From an uncultured Granulicella sp. (GTDB lineage Bacteria; Acidobacteriota; Terriglobia; Terriglobales; Acidobacteriaceae), in contig CALMON010000008.1 of the NCBI GenBank assembly GCA_937871785.1, positions 1 to 43,017 on the forward strand: DNA of 43,017 nucleotides, in the 5' to 3' direction. The translations under genes were made by a program, and so were the position numbers. Below the pieces are notes generated by a model, which had not been told where the DNA came from, ran no database searches, and saw only the letters and a list, made by a program, of their open reading frames with translations. Below, one piece after another: positions 1-9,279 of the stretch (positions are counted from its first letter, which is position 1; each line of letters opens with the position of its first letter).

Positions 1-56
1 AATGTAAACAAATTGATCGCTAATTCCCTGGGGCCGTCACGCGACCAGGTAAAATT

Positions 57-92
57 GGGGGGGCTGGGGTGGGGGCGGCAGTTGGGGGGGGG
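57..92 (+). repeat. G-tract cluster (potential G-quadruplex / slippage tract)
   Basis: GGGGGGG-CT-GGGG-T-GGGGG-CGGCAGTT-GGGGGGGGG read directly at 57-92. Confidence 0.7.
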
Positions 93-989
93 CAGCCGGG
101 TTTCGCTCAGCAGTCCCAACCGGCTCAATCGACGGGACAGAACCAGCCGATGGGGTCGGTTTCTGTGGCCGACGCGCATCTTACCGGAGGACTGGAGGTG
201 GAGGGTAGCCGCGCCACCCTGTTGTCGAATGTGAGCCTGCTGGCCTATGGACACCCCGCGACCGTCGCGCTGGCTCGTGGAGGAAGCGTGGAAGTCTGCG
301 CGACCAGCGGGTTGCACCTGCTGCATTCCGGCAGCGGCGATGCGCTGCTGTTTGCGCTAGACCATGGCGCTGCGGAGATCCGAACGGCCTCACGCGCTCA
401 GGATACTGTGTTGACGCCCGACATCCGCTTTACGCTGCTCGACAGCGGCGCGCTCGACCTGCGAGTGCGTGTGACGCCGGAAGCCGATACCTGCGTCGAC
501 AACCGTGGGTCCGCCGCGCCGACGCTGCAGTTGACCGAGGCCTTTGGCGCGGCGACCTACCGTTTGCGTCCGGGCCAGCATGTTCTGTTCGAGCACGGCA
601 GCCTGCGGGCGGTGGTCGACAACGAGCGCAGCGAGTGCGGCTGCCCCGGGGCCACACCGGCCATGGTCGCGTCTGGTGCGCGCAACGCGACGAGCGTGCC
701 CACAGCGCAGCAGGCCGCGGCGCTGAATCCCTTTCCCGTAGCGGAAAGCACTGGCCTGACCGTAACGCCGCCTCCTTTGGATGCGGCTGCCGCACAACCG
801 GCTGTGAACGCCACGTTGCGCTCCGGAACGGAGGCGGCTCCGGACGAAACGGCGCAAACTCCTGCGCCTATCTCCACGCCCGCGGAGCCGGCCCCAACGA
901 CACCGCCGCCTGCTCCTCCCGGAGCCCACCAGATAGCCCATTCCGTTGGCAATTTCTTTCGCCGACTGTTTGGGCGCGCACCGCGCTGA
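69..989 (+). CDS. hypothetical secreted/FecR-like protein with Pro/Ala-rich C-terminus (N-terminus uncertain)
   Basis: 306 aa ORF; a signal-peptide-like end (..GGGQPGFAQQ) sits directly on a poly-G tract, so the true start is unclear; beta-rich middle, Pro-rich tail. Confidence 0.55.
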   Translation: MGAAVGGGQPGFAQQSQPAQSTGQNQPMGSVSVADAHLTGGLEVEGSRATLLSNVSLLAYGHPATVALARGGSVEVCATSGLHLLHSGSGDALLFALDHGAAEIRTASRAQDTVLTPDIRFTLLDSGALDLRVRVTPEADTCVDNRGSAAPTLQLTEAFGAATYRLRPGQHVLFEHGSLRAVVDNERSECGCPGATPAMVASGARNATSVPTAQQAAALNPFPVAESTGLTVTPPPLDAAAAQPAVNATLRSGTEAAPDETAQTPAPISTPAEPAPTTPPPAPPGAHQIAHSVGNFFRRLFGRAPR

Positions 990-1080
990 ACCGCCCCGGC
1001 TGTACAAGCTACAATCAGTAGGTTGGACGGCACGCGCTTCGCGCGGCTTCCGCACACTTTACCCGTATTCAGGAGCTTTT

Positions 1081-1641
1081 ATGGCGATTCCCGCCACGCA
1101 GATGCGTCCCGGCATGATCATCAAGTACAAGGACGATCTCCATCTCGTCTTTTCCGTCGAGCACCGCACGCCCGGCAATCTCCGCGCGTTTATTCAGGCC
1201 AAGCTGCGCAATATCCGCACCGGTTCCATGTTCGTCGAGCGCTTCCGCTCGCCAGACCCCATAGAGCGCGTCCACGTCGATTCCGTGAAGATGGAATTCC
1301 TGTACGCCGACGGTGACGACTACTACTTCATGGACCAGGAAACGTATGAGCAAACTCACCTGAAGCGCGAAACGCTTGGCGACGCCGTCGACTACCTGAC
1401 CCCAAACCTGCTTATCGAGGTGTCAAGTCACGACGGAAAACCGGTTGGGATCGAGCTTCCGACATCGGTCGAAATGACGGTTATTGAAACCGAGCCGGGT
1501 ATCAAGTCGGCCACGGCCAGTTCCGTCACCAAACCCGCGAAAACCGAGACCGGTCTTGTCGTGCAGGTTCCCCCGTTTATCAACGAAGGGGAAAAAATCA
1601 GGGTAGATACGGCTGAAGGCGCGTACATGTCGCGCGCCTGA
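1081..1641 (+). CDS. efp: translation elongation factor P
   Basis: MAIPATQMRPGMIIKYKDDLHLVFSVEHRTPGNLRAFIQAKLRNIRTGSM..., the EF-P KOW/OB layout; start chosen at MAIPATQ inside the longer ORF 946..1641. Confidence 0.95.
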   Translation: MAIPATQMRPGMIIKYKDDLHLVFSVEHRTPGNLRAFIQAKLRNIRTGSMFVERFRSPDPIERVHVDSVKMEFLYADGDDYYFMDQETYEQTHLKRETLGDAVDYLTPNLLIEVSSHDGKPVGIELPTSVEMTVIETEPGIKSATASSVTKPAKTETGLVVQVPPFINEGEKIRVDTAEGAYMSRA

Positions 1642-1653
1642 TGGAGCGCGCAG

Positions 1654-1685
1654 AAAAGGCGTAGCCGGTATGGCTACGCCTTTTT
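1654..1685 (+). terminator. Rho-independent terminator after efp
   Basis: AAAAGGCGTAGCC-GGTAT-GGCTACGCCTTTTT. Confidence 0.9.
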
Positions 1686-1700
1686 CAGTGCGGAAGCAAG

Positions 1701-2399
1701 TTAGAAGCGGATGTAGCTGCTTACTGCCGGCTCCACCGTGGCGCGCCAGCTACCCGTGCTGATGGCTGGGGTGCTGAAATTCGGCGAGCGGTAGTACAGC
1801 GACCGTCCGCTGACGCGGAAACCAAGATGGGAGTTGTGCGTCGGTAGGTCGAAGCCAGCTTCCAGAAGACCCGCGCCGCGCCACTGATTACCTGCCGTGC
1901 GCGAAGCGAAATCAAGCGAACCTCCACCGATATTCACAAAGGGCTGGAAAGGGATGTGCTTAGGGTGGATGAGATATGCCGCAGTCAATTCGTGGACATC
2001 GTCCGAGCTGCTGGCGACCTGCGCCGTTGTGCTTCCATTCACGGGGCTGGTGTAGTTGAAGCTATAACGCTCCGACTTATGCGTGAAACCGTAGTTGATG
2101 GAAATACCGGCGAACGAAACAGGGTGGAACTGCAATTCCGTCACAAACCCCGTCGAATTTGTAGTGAACTGCTGCTGATTCGAAACAATAGTGGATACCG
2201 TACCAACGCCGGTGGTGTTCGGCACATTGAAGGTTCCCGCAGTGCTCTTCGACGTAAGGATTCTGTCGAACTGGCCGGTCGCGCCAAACGAAAGGCTACC
2301 GCCATGGTCCTTCAAGTACTTTGAATAGAACTGCGCGTGAGCAGTGACTGCGCCGAGAGCAAGCAGCAGCGGGAGGGTACGGCGTAGAACCTTGAACAT
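1701..2399 (-). CDS. outer-membrane beta-barrel protein
   Basis: Signal peptide MFKVLRRTLPLLLALGAVTAHAQ followed by alternating beta-strand pattern ending in an aromatic residue (SYIRF). Confidence 0.75.
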   Translation of the reverse strand: MFKVLRRTLPLLLALGAVTAHAQFYSKYLKDHGGSLSFGATGQFDRILTSKSTAGTFNVPNTTGVGTVSTIVSNQQQFTTNSTGFVTELQFHPVSFAGISINYGFTHKSERYSFNYTSPVNGSTTAQVASSSDDVHELTAAYLIHPKHIPFQPFVNIGGGSLDFASRTAGNQWRGAGLLEAGFDLPTHNSHLGFRVSGRSLYYRSPNFSTPAISTGSWRATVEPAVSSYIRF

Positions 2400-2607
2400 G
2401 TAGTATTTCCTCGATTACGTCTCGAGGGCGCGCAGCAGCCTGTAAAGGCTAAGTCAACCGAACGTCCCTCGTAGTTTTATAAGAACAACCACAGCGAAAA
2501 CGTTCGTTGCTGGTGGCGCATAAAAAGAAGCTGGTACCTTAAAAGACGCCGTTATTGCCGGGACGGTTGCCCACGGCTTCGGTTTGCGTGCGCCGCCTGT
2601 AACCTGC

Positions 2608-2624
2608 GAGACTGAGTCAGTCTC
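2608..2624. promoter_or_regulatory. perfect palindrome upstream of acyP (possible operator)
   Basis: GAGACTGA-G-TCAGTCTC, ending about 10 bp before the acyP start. Confidence 0.4.
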
Positions 2625-2634
2625 AAGAATAAGG

Positions 2635-2922
2635 ATGGTTATGGTCGTCCACTTTTTAGTGCGCGGACGTGTGCAGGGCGTCGGGTTCAGGTGGTTCGTC
2701 CACCGCGAAGCCGCGGAGCTCGGCCTGCGCGGATGGGTTCGCAACACGGACGCCGGTGACGTGGAAGCCGTGGCTGCGGGCGACGCCGAAGACCTGAACG
2801 ACCTGCGCTCCGCCTTGCACAAAGGATCGCGCGGCAGCCGCGTGGACGCGGTCACCGAGCACGAACTTACTGAAAACGAGGCCGCTACGCTGGGTCCGTT
2901 TCAAATCGAAGGAGCCTGGTAA
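2635..2922 (+). CDS. acyP: acylphosphatase
   Basis: [41 protein letters not shown]: acylphosphatase signature. Confidence 0.93.
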   Translation: MVMVVHFLVRGRVQGVGFRWFVHREAAELGLRGWVRNTDAGDVEAVAAGDAEDLNDLRSALHKGSRGSRVDAVTEHELTENEAATLGPFQIEGAW

Positions 2923-2927
2923 CAAGC

Positions 2928-3467
2928 ATGTCGACCGTCATCAACTGCGATCCTCTCAAGCAACTCATCCGTACCGTTCCCGATTTTCCGAAGCCGGGCA
3001 TTCTGTTCTATGACATCACCACGCTGCTCAAGGACCCAGGCGGCTTCGCGCAACTGATCGACGCCTTCGCGGCGTACTACATCGGCAAAGACGTGGATTT
3101 GGTCCTCGGCATTGAAGCGCGCGGCTTCATCTTTGGCCCGGCGCTGGCCTACCGCTTGAACGCCGGCTTCGTTCCCGTGCGCAAGCCGAAGAAGCTGCCG
3201 GCGCCGGTCGAAAAGGTGAGCTACGATCTGGAATATGGAACCGATTCGCTGGAAATTCATAAAGACGCGATCGCGCCCGGGCAGCGCGTCGTCATCGTCG
3301 ACGACCTTCTGGCCACGGGCGGCACCATGCAGGCTACGGTGCAGCTGGTCGAAAAACTCGGCGGGCAGATCGCCGGTCTGGGAGTCGCGATCGAGCTGGA
3401 CTTCCTGAAGGGCCGCAACAAGTTTCCGCAGCACGACGTCTTTAGCCTGCTGCACTACGACGACTAA
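2928..3467 (+). CDS. apt: adenine phosphoribosyltransferase
   Basis: [55 protein letters not shown] (PRPP motif). Confidence 0.96.
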   Translation: MSTVINCDPLKQLIRTVPDFPKPGILFYDITTLLKDPGGFAQLIDAFAAYYIGKDVDLVLGIEARGFIFGPALAYRLNAGFVPVRKPKKLPAPVEKVSYDLEYGTDSLEIHKDAIAPGQRVVIVDDLLATGGTMQATVQLVEKLGGQIAGLGVAIELDFLKGRNKFPQHDVFSLLHYDD

Positions 3468-3515
3468 CCTTGCCTGGGAGACTTCGCGCATCACATAGTG
3501 CAGGAGTCTTCATCT

Positions 3516-4562
3516 ATGCGAAGCCACGGTTACGCCGCCCTTACGAAGTCCGCGCCACTCACACCCTACAGCTTCGACCGCCGCGACCCCGGGCCGCTCG
3601 ATGTGGCTGTCTCCATTGACTATTGCGGCGTGTGCCACTCCGATATTCACCAGGCGCGCGGAGAGTGGGGCCGCGGCATTTTTCCCATGGTTCCGGGACA
3701 TGAAATCGTGGGACGCGTCACGGCTGTAGGCAGCGACGTGACGCGCTTCAAGGTGGGTGACCCCGCGGCAGTGGGAGTCATCGTCGAGAGCTGTCTCGCG
3801 TGCGTGAACTGCGAGCAGGACCTCGAGAACTACTGCGTGAAAGGGGCGGTCGACACGTACAACGCGACCACCTACGACGGTGCGCCCACGATGGGCGGGT
3901 ATGCGGATTCGATCGTGGCGCCAGAGCATTTTGTGCATACGCTTTCGCCGAAGCTCGACCCTGCCGGAGCCGCTCCGCTGCTGTGCGCCGGCATCACGAC
4001 CTACTCGCCGCTGCGCCACTGGGGCGTCGGACCGGGCAAGAAGGTGGGGGTCATCGGCCTGGGTGGACTGGGGCACATGGCGCTCAAGTTTGCTCACTCG
4101 TTCGGAGCGCATGTGGTGCAGTTCACGACCAGCGAGCGCAAGATCGCCGATGCGAAGCGGCTTGGCGCCGACGAGGTCGTCATGAGCAGCGATGCCGATA
4201 CGATGAAGCGGCACGCTGGCAGTTTCGACTTTATCCTGGACACGGTTTCGGCTGAGCACGACATCAACGCATACCTGCAGTTGCTCAAGCTCGACGCGAC
4301 GCTGTGCCTGGTCGGCATTCCGGAGCAGCCACCCGCGATTCACCCTTTTTCGGTAATCGCGAACCGGCGATCGTTTGCGGGTTCGGGCATTGGCGGCATG
4401 AGGGAAACGCAGGAGATGCTTGATTACTGCGCTGAACACGGCATCGCCGCGGATATCGAAGTGATCGGCTTCGACAAGCTCAATGAGAGCTACGAGCGTG
4501 TGCTGAAGGGCGATGTGAAGTACCGGTTTGTGCTGGACATGAAAACGCTCGGGAAGGCGTAA
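3516..4562 (+). CDS. NAD(P)-dependent zinc alcohol dehydrogenase (YahK/cinnamyl-ADH type)
   Basis: CGVCHSDIHQARGEWG, GHEIVGRV, CXXC zinc lobe, GLGGLGHMALKFA Rossmann motif; ATG with RBS-like AGGAG. Confidence 0.93.
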   Translation: MRSHGYAALTKSAPLTPYSFDRRDPGPLDVAVSIDYCGVCHSDIHQARGEWGRGIFPMVPGHEIVGRVTAVGSDVTRFKVGDPAAVGVIVESCLACVNCEQDLENYCVKGAVDTYNATTYDGAPTMGGYADSIVAPEHFVHTLSPKLDPAGAAPLLCAGITTYSPLRHWGVGPGKKVGVIGLGGLGHMALKFAHSFGAHVVQFTTSERKIADAKRLGADEVVMSSDADTMKRHAGSFDFILDTVSAEHDINAYLQLLKLDATLCLVGIPEQPPAIHPFSVIANRRSFAGSGIGGMRETQEMLDYCAEHGIAADIEVIGFDKLNESYERVLKGDVKYRFVLDMKTLGKA

Positions 4563-4573
4563 CCTACTTCGGC

Positions 4574-5737
4574 TTACACGAATTGCACGAACATCGGGGT
4601 GTTTGCGGCAACTGTCTGGACCGGTCCGGTCAGCTCACCGCTTTCGGCGTTGTGCGCGAACACGGTCACGCTGCCGGGGGCGGCCTGGTTGGCGCAGAGC
4701 AGGAAACGCCGCGTAGGGTCGAACGCGATGTGTCGCGGCGTTTTGCCCCCGCAGGAGATCCGTTGCTGCGTGTGGAGCGACCCATCGCGGTCCAGGCGGT
4801 ACACCGTAAGCATGTCGTCGCCACGCGTGCAGGCGTACAGAAAGCGGCCGTTCGCGCCCATGATGATTTCGCAGGCCGTGTTGCCTTCGCGTTTGGCGTC
4901 GAGCGGTAACGTGCTGATGGCGGTGCCTTCCTGCCGCAAAAGGCTCGCACGCCCGGCGATGACGCTCCAGTCGAAGCGCTCGATGGTGCAGTCGAGCTCA
5001 TGAATCACATACACCCAGCGGCCGTTTGGGTGAATCGCCATGTGGCGAGGCCCTGACCCGGGCCGCGCGGCGACGCGGAACGCCGCGCCCAGCGGATTGT
5101 CCGCTCCCGGCCGGATAGCGACGACCTCGATCGCATCGTCGCCGAGGTCGCAAGCCAGGACAAAGTCGTTCCCGGGCGAAATCGTAGCCGAGTGAAAGTG
5201 CGCGCCATCCTGGCGGTCGTGAACCGGACCGGGTCGCCCGCAGGCTGCTACGCCCTTGCATTGCAGGGTGCCTGTAGGCGGCAGCAGCAGCCCGTCAACC
5301 GTGAGGCCGAACGCCGCGAGGCTGCCGCCCGAGTAGTTCGCCACGAATGCGCTTCGTCCGGTGGCATCGATCGAGACGAAGCAGGGGCCCTCGCCGCGCG
5401 AAGGCTGCTGATTGATCAGGCGCAGGCTGCCGCGCAGTTTGTCGATTTCGAAGCAAGACACGGCGCCACTCGCCGCGTTCGCGGAGTACAAGCGCGGCAG
5501 GCGCGGATGAAGAGCCAGAAAGCCAGGCTGGTCGGCTTTCGCGGCAAGCTCCGTCTCGCCCAAGCGACCGGCGGCCGCGTCCCAGGCGCACCAGTAAAGG
5601 CCGGCTCCCGCGTCGGTGCCGAGAAAAACCCATCGGGGAGCGGCTTCGGGCGGGTCCGCCGAGGCCAGCGCGCGCAGGGCTGAAGGCAGCGCGGCTCCAG
5701 CTACCAGGAACTCGCGCCGTGTGAAAGAAGGCGTCAT
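4574..5737 (-). CDS. lactonase family beta-propeller protein (6-phosphogluconolactonase type, probably Tat-exported)
   Basis: TRREFLVAGAALP Tat-like signal; FVANYSGGSLAAFGL, GPRHMAIHPNGRWVYVIHELDCT, GGKTPRHIAFDPTRRFLLCANQ propeller repeats. Confidence 0.88.
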   Translation of the reverse strand: MTPSFTRREFLVAGAALPSALRALASADPPEAAPRWVFLGTDAGAGLYWCAWDAAAGRLGETELAAKADQPGFLALHPRLPRLYSANAASGAVSCFEIDKLRGSLRLINQQPSRGEGPCFVSIDATGRSAFVANYSGGSLAAFGLTVDGLLLPPTGTLQCKGVAACGRPGPVHDRQDGAHFHSATISPGNDFVLACDLGDDAIEVVAIRPGADNPLGAAFRVAARPGSGPRHMAIHPNGRWVYVIHELDCTIERFDWSVIAGRASLLRQEGTAISTLPLDAKREGNTACEIIMGANGRFLYACTRGDDMLTVYRLDRDGSLHTQQRISCGGKTPRHIAFDPTRRFLLCANQAAPGSVTVFAHNAESGELTGPVQTVAANTPMFVQFV

Positions 5738-5778
5738 GGATGGAAGGGCCTGCGGCGACACCCGGGGGCAGGGCCGCG

Positions 5779-6225
5779 TTACAGCGTTTCCGTCGCGGTG
5801 CGCGGCTCGCCCGGAAGCTTGAAATCGAACTCCGCCGGGTGTGCATCGTCGTTAATGACAGGGAGGCTGGGCAGGTGGTCTGTGCGGCCCGCTTCCTTCA
5901 CCACCGCCGCCGCGTGCTCCAGCACCTCGTCGACGGTCATGGTGTACATTTCGCGTCCATTATCGTAGCCGGATTCGATGGCCTGCTTCAGGTAACGGCC
6001 GGCAATCTGTGCGGCAAGGTAGTCGGTGATGACCTTGCCGTTGCGGCGCTTCTGCTCCACCCAGGCAACGTTCGGCAGGGCGACCCACACCGGGCGGCCG
6101 TTGACGGCGTAGCGGACGTCGGTGGCATCGGCGTGGCGCGTGGCGATGGCGACTACCGTGCCCTTCCAGACGCAATGAAGACTTTCATCCGTCCATCGGT
6201 CTACTGTCGTGAAGTCTTCATACAT
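5779..6225 (-). CDS. conserved hypothetical protein
   Basis: 148 aa ORF starting MYEDFTTVDRWTDESLHCVWKG..., within the longer ORF to 6309; coding-like composition. Confidence 0.6.
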   Translation of the reverse strand: MYEDFTTVDRWTDESLHCVWKGTVVAIATRHADATDVRYAVNGRPVWVALPNVAWVEQKRRNGKVITDYLAAQIAGRYLKQAIESGYDNGREMYTMTVDEVLEHAAAVVKEAGRTDHLPSLPVINDDAHPAEFDFKLPGEPRTATETL

Positions 6226-6505
6226 GGCTGCACTGAGGGTAGACTTTCCGGCCCGCTGAGGCAAGCCACCGCGAAAACAGTCATGGACGCCGGTCGCCGG
6301 TGCCGTCACGGAATGCGTTCTCCCAGCGGAGGGGAATCGCGCAAGGAGGCAAACGGAGCAGTAACGGAACCCCGGGCCGCTCGTCTCATCGGGAGCAGAT
6401 CGCTTCCGGAGTGTTCTAATAAGGGAGAGCTTTTACGGCAGCGCGGGGATACGCCCGCTTGATCGTGGAAGGCCAGCGAGATTTTTTGGCAGGGAGCAAG
6501 ACCGG

Positions 6506-7201
6506 ATGTTTGGTGTACGCAAGTTGTTGATGTATGGGGTTGTTGCCGCAGTCGCCGTGGCCCTGGTGCCCGCCGCGGGGGCGCAAAAGTCGAAGACGCA
6601 GAAGCGTGCGCGGCGCGAATCGAATACCGCCCGTAAGGCGCGCGTCGCCCGCACGATCGATGCGACGTACACGCATAAATACGAGATTTTCGGCGGCGGC
6701 GGCTACATGCGCTTCCGCTCCGGAGACACGCTCAAGAAGAACAACGAAGTCACCTGGGCAGCCAATGGCAGCTACTATTTTTCGCCGAAAGTCGCGGTGA
6801 TCGCCGCGGCGGGGGGCGAGTTCGGCCACGCCAATGCCTCGATCAACAATATCTATGGCGTGTACAAGCCGCAGATCAACGAGTACACGTTTTTAGGCGG
6901 CGGCAGCTATCGGTTCTACGCGACCGAGCGGGTAGCGTTGAGCGCGCAGGCTCTCGGCGGTGTGGGCTGGGGCATTTTTTCGGGCGGCTCGAAGGGCATT
7001 CCGTCGACGCTGCTGGGCATCTACCCGGATGGCTTTCGCCCTGCGTTCTCGTTTGCGGTTTCAGCGGACTACAACTTCTTTCCGAACCTCGCCTTCCGCT
7101 TTTCGCCGACCTACCTGGGCACTACCTTTGGCGGAGGCGTGCAGAACAACCTCGGGGTAAATGCGGGGGTTATCTACCGTTTCGGCAGACAAGGGCAGTA
7201 G
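6506..7201 (+). CDS. outer-membrane beta-barrel protein
   Basis: Signal peptide ending VPAAGAQ; beta-strand pattern; C-terminal VNAGVIYRFGRQGQ. Confidence 0.75.
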   Translation: MFGVRKLLMYGVVAAVAVALVPAAGAQKSKTQKRARRESNTARKARVARTIDATYTHKYEIFGGGGYMRFRSGDTLKKNNEVTWAANGSYYFSPKVAVIAAAGGEFGHANASINNIYGVYKPQINEYTFLGGGSYRFYATERVALSAQALGGVGWGIFSGGSKGIPSTLLGIYPDGFRPAFSFAVSADYNFFPNLAFRFSPTYLGTTFGGGVQNNLGVNAGVIYRFGRQGQ

Positions 7202-7223
7202 CCGGGCGGGACGTGTGTGGGAG

Positions 7224-7576
7224 ATTTGCACCTTTGTCGAGCAGCGCCTGCAACTCACGAAAATTCGATCCCGTGTGCCTGACGTCCTGGTGATGCCGCG
7301 CACCTGGAAGAAAGTTCCCATCATCGGAGAGGCTCCCCTGCTTCGCATCGAGGTCCTTTCTCCGGAAGACGCCTTTTCGCGCACGCAGGTGAGATGCCGC
7401 GATTACCTGACGATGGCGTCCCGGAAATCTGGGTGTTCGACCCCGGGGAGCGGTGTGTCCTCGTCATGACGAAGGCTGCCACAGCCGAACATCGCACCGG
7501 GAGCCTGCGGCTTTCTGGTACACCAATAGAGGTCTCCGTCGGCGCCATGTTTGCCGTGCTCGATGAAGGCCGCTGA
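7224..7576 (+). pseudogene. Uma2-family (DUF820 putative endonuclease) remnant, N-terminally truncated and frameshifted
   Basis: SRVPDVLVMPRTWKKVPIIGEAPLLRIEVLSPEDAFSRTQVRCRDYLTM in one frame continues as GVPEIWVFDPGERCVLVM... in another; no own start codon. Confidence 0.75.
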
Positions 7577-7597
7577 CATTTTCCAGGTAGGCACATC

Positions 7598-9145
7598 ATG
7601 GTCCCCGTACAACAATCCGATCTTATTGAATCCGTTCGCGCCGCGCTCCAGTACATCAGCTTTTACCACCCGGTCGACTACATCGAAAACCTGGCGCGGG
7701 CCTATGAGCTGGAAGAAAGCCCGGCCGCCAAAGACGCGATGAAGCAGATTCTGGTGAATTCGCGCATGTGCGCCGAAGGCCACCGCCCCATTTGCCAGGA
7801 CACCGGCATTGTCACAGTCTTCATCAAGCTCGGGCTCGAGTGCCACCTGCTCGATGGCGACTCGCCGGCCACGATGTCCCTGCAGGAGATGTGCGACGAA
7901 GGCGTTCGCCGCGCCTGGCTGGACCCCGACAACAAGCTGCGCGGCAGCATTCTCGCCGATCCGGCATTTGCCCGCAAAAACACGAAGGATAACACCCCCT
8001 GCGTGGTCGAGGTGTCGCTTGTTCAAGGCGGCAAGCTTGATGTCACCGTCGCGGCTAAAGGGGGAGGCTCCGAGGCGAAGTCGAAGTTCGTCATGCTCAA
8101 CCCGTCGGACTCGGTCGTCGATTGGGTGCTCAAAACTATCCCGACCATGGGCGCGGGCTGGTGCCCTCCCGGCATGATCGGCATTGGGCTGGGAGGCACG
8201 GCGGAAAAGGCCATGCTGCTGGCGAAACAGTCGTTGATGGGCGATATCGACATGCAGGAACTGAAGGCGCGCGGGCCGGAAACGGCGATCGAAAAGCTGC
8301 GCGTGGAGCTGTACGACAAGATCAACGCGTTAGGCATCGGCGCGCAGGGTCTCGGCGGCCTGACGACCGTGCTGGACGTCAAGATCCTCGACTGGCCCAC
8401 CCACGCCGCCAACCTGCCTGTAGCGATGATTCCGAACTGCGCCGCCACGCGCCACGCGCATTTTGTCATGGACGGCACCAGCCCGGTGTACCTTGACCCG
8501 CCCTCGCTGGAGCATTGGCCGAAGCTCACCTATGAAGCTCACGGGGCGACCCGCGTCGATCTCGCGACGGTGACTCGCGAGGACGTGAAGACCTGGAAGC
8601 CCGGGCAGGTGCTGCTGCTGAACGGCAAGCTGCTGACCGGGCGCGACGCCGCGCACAAGCGCATGACCGACATGCTCAACCGCGGCGAAATGCTGCCGGT
8701 GGATTTCACGGGCAAGTTCATCTACTACGTGGGCCCGGTAGACGCGGTGCGCGACGAGGCCGTCGGCCCGGCAGGCCCTACAACCGCCACGCGTATGGAC
8801 AAGTTCACGCGGCAAATGCTTGAGTCCACCGGCCTGCTCGGCATGGTTGGCAAGGCGGAGCGCGGCGTCACCGCGATCGACGCCATTCGGGACAACGAAG
8901 CCGTCTACCTGATGGCGGTGGGCGGCGCGGCCTACCTGGTCTCGAAAGCGATCAAGCACTCGACGCTGCTGGCGTTCCCGGACCTCGGCATGGAGGCCAT
9001 CTATGAGTTCGACGTGGTGGATATGCCGGTGACGGTGGCGGTCGATAGCCAGGGGACCAGCGTTCACATCACGGGCCCGGAAGAGTGGCGCGAGCGCATT
9101 GCCCGCAGCATGGCAGTGGGCGGCGTGCCCATTCTGGGCCAGTAA
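7598..9145 (+). CDS. class I fumarate hydratase (FumA/FumB type)
   Basis: RPICQDTGIVTVFIKLG, CPPGMIGIGLGGTAEKAMLLAK, GAQGLGGLTTVLDVKI, YVGPVDAVRDEAVGPAGPTTATRMDKF. Confidence 0.95.
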   Translation: MVPVQQSDLIESVRAALQYISFYHPVDYIENLARAYELEESPAAKDAMKQILVNSRMCAEGHRPICQDTGIVTVFIKLGLECHLLDGDSPATMSLQEMCDEGVRRAWLDPDNKLRGSILADPAFARKNTKDNTPCVVEVSLVQGGKLDVTVAAKGGGSEAKSKFVMLNPSDSVVDWVLKTIPTMGAGWCPPGMIGIGLGGTAEKAMLLAKQSLMGDIDMQELKARGPETAIEKLRVELYDKINALGIGAQGLGGLTTVLDVKILDWPTHAANLPVAMIPNCAATRHAHFVMDGTSPVYLDPPSLEHWPKLTYEAHGATRVDLATVTREDVKTWKPGQVLLLNGKLLTGRDAAHKRMTDMLNRGEMLPVDFTGKFIYYVGPVDAVRDEAVGPAGPTTATRMDKFTRQMLESTGLLGMVGKAERGVTAIDAIRDNEAVYLMAVGGAAYLVSKAIKHSTLLAFPDLGMEAIYEFDVVDMPVTVAVDSQGTSVHITGPEEWRERIARSMAVGGVPILGQ

Positions 9146-9279
9146 TCGAGCTTTTGTTGTAGTGCCGGACGTGTCTGGCGGTTCCTCGCCGGACACCCTT
9201 TGGCTCCTCTTCGCATCCTAGTTCCTGATGCTGTTCGCAGCAGTGAGCCATGTTGTCTGTGGTCCTCAGGAGACACTCC

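Noticed and set aside
9171-9196. GTGTCTGGCG-GTTCCT-CGCCGGACAC hairpin after fumarase
   Set aside because: Probable ordinary terminator-like hairpin but with no T-run; not strong enough to list as a feature.
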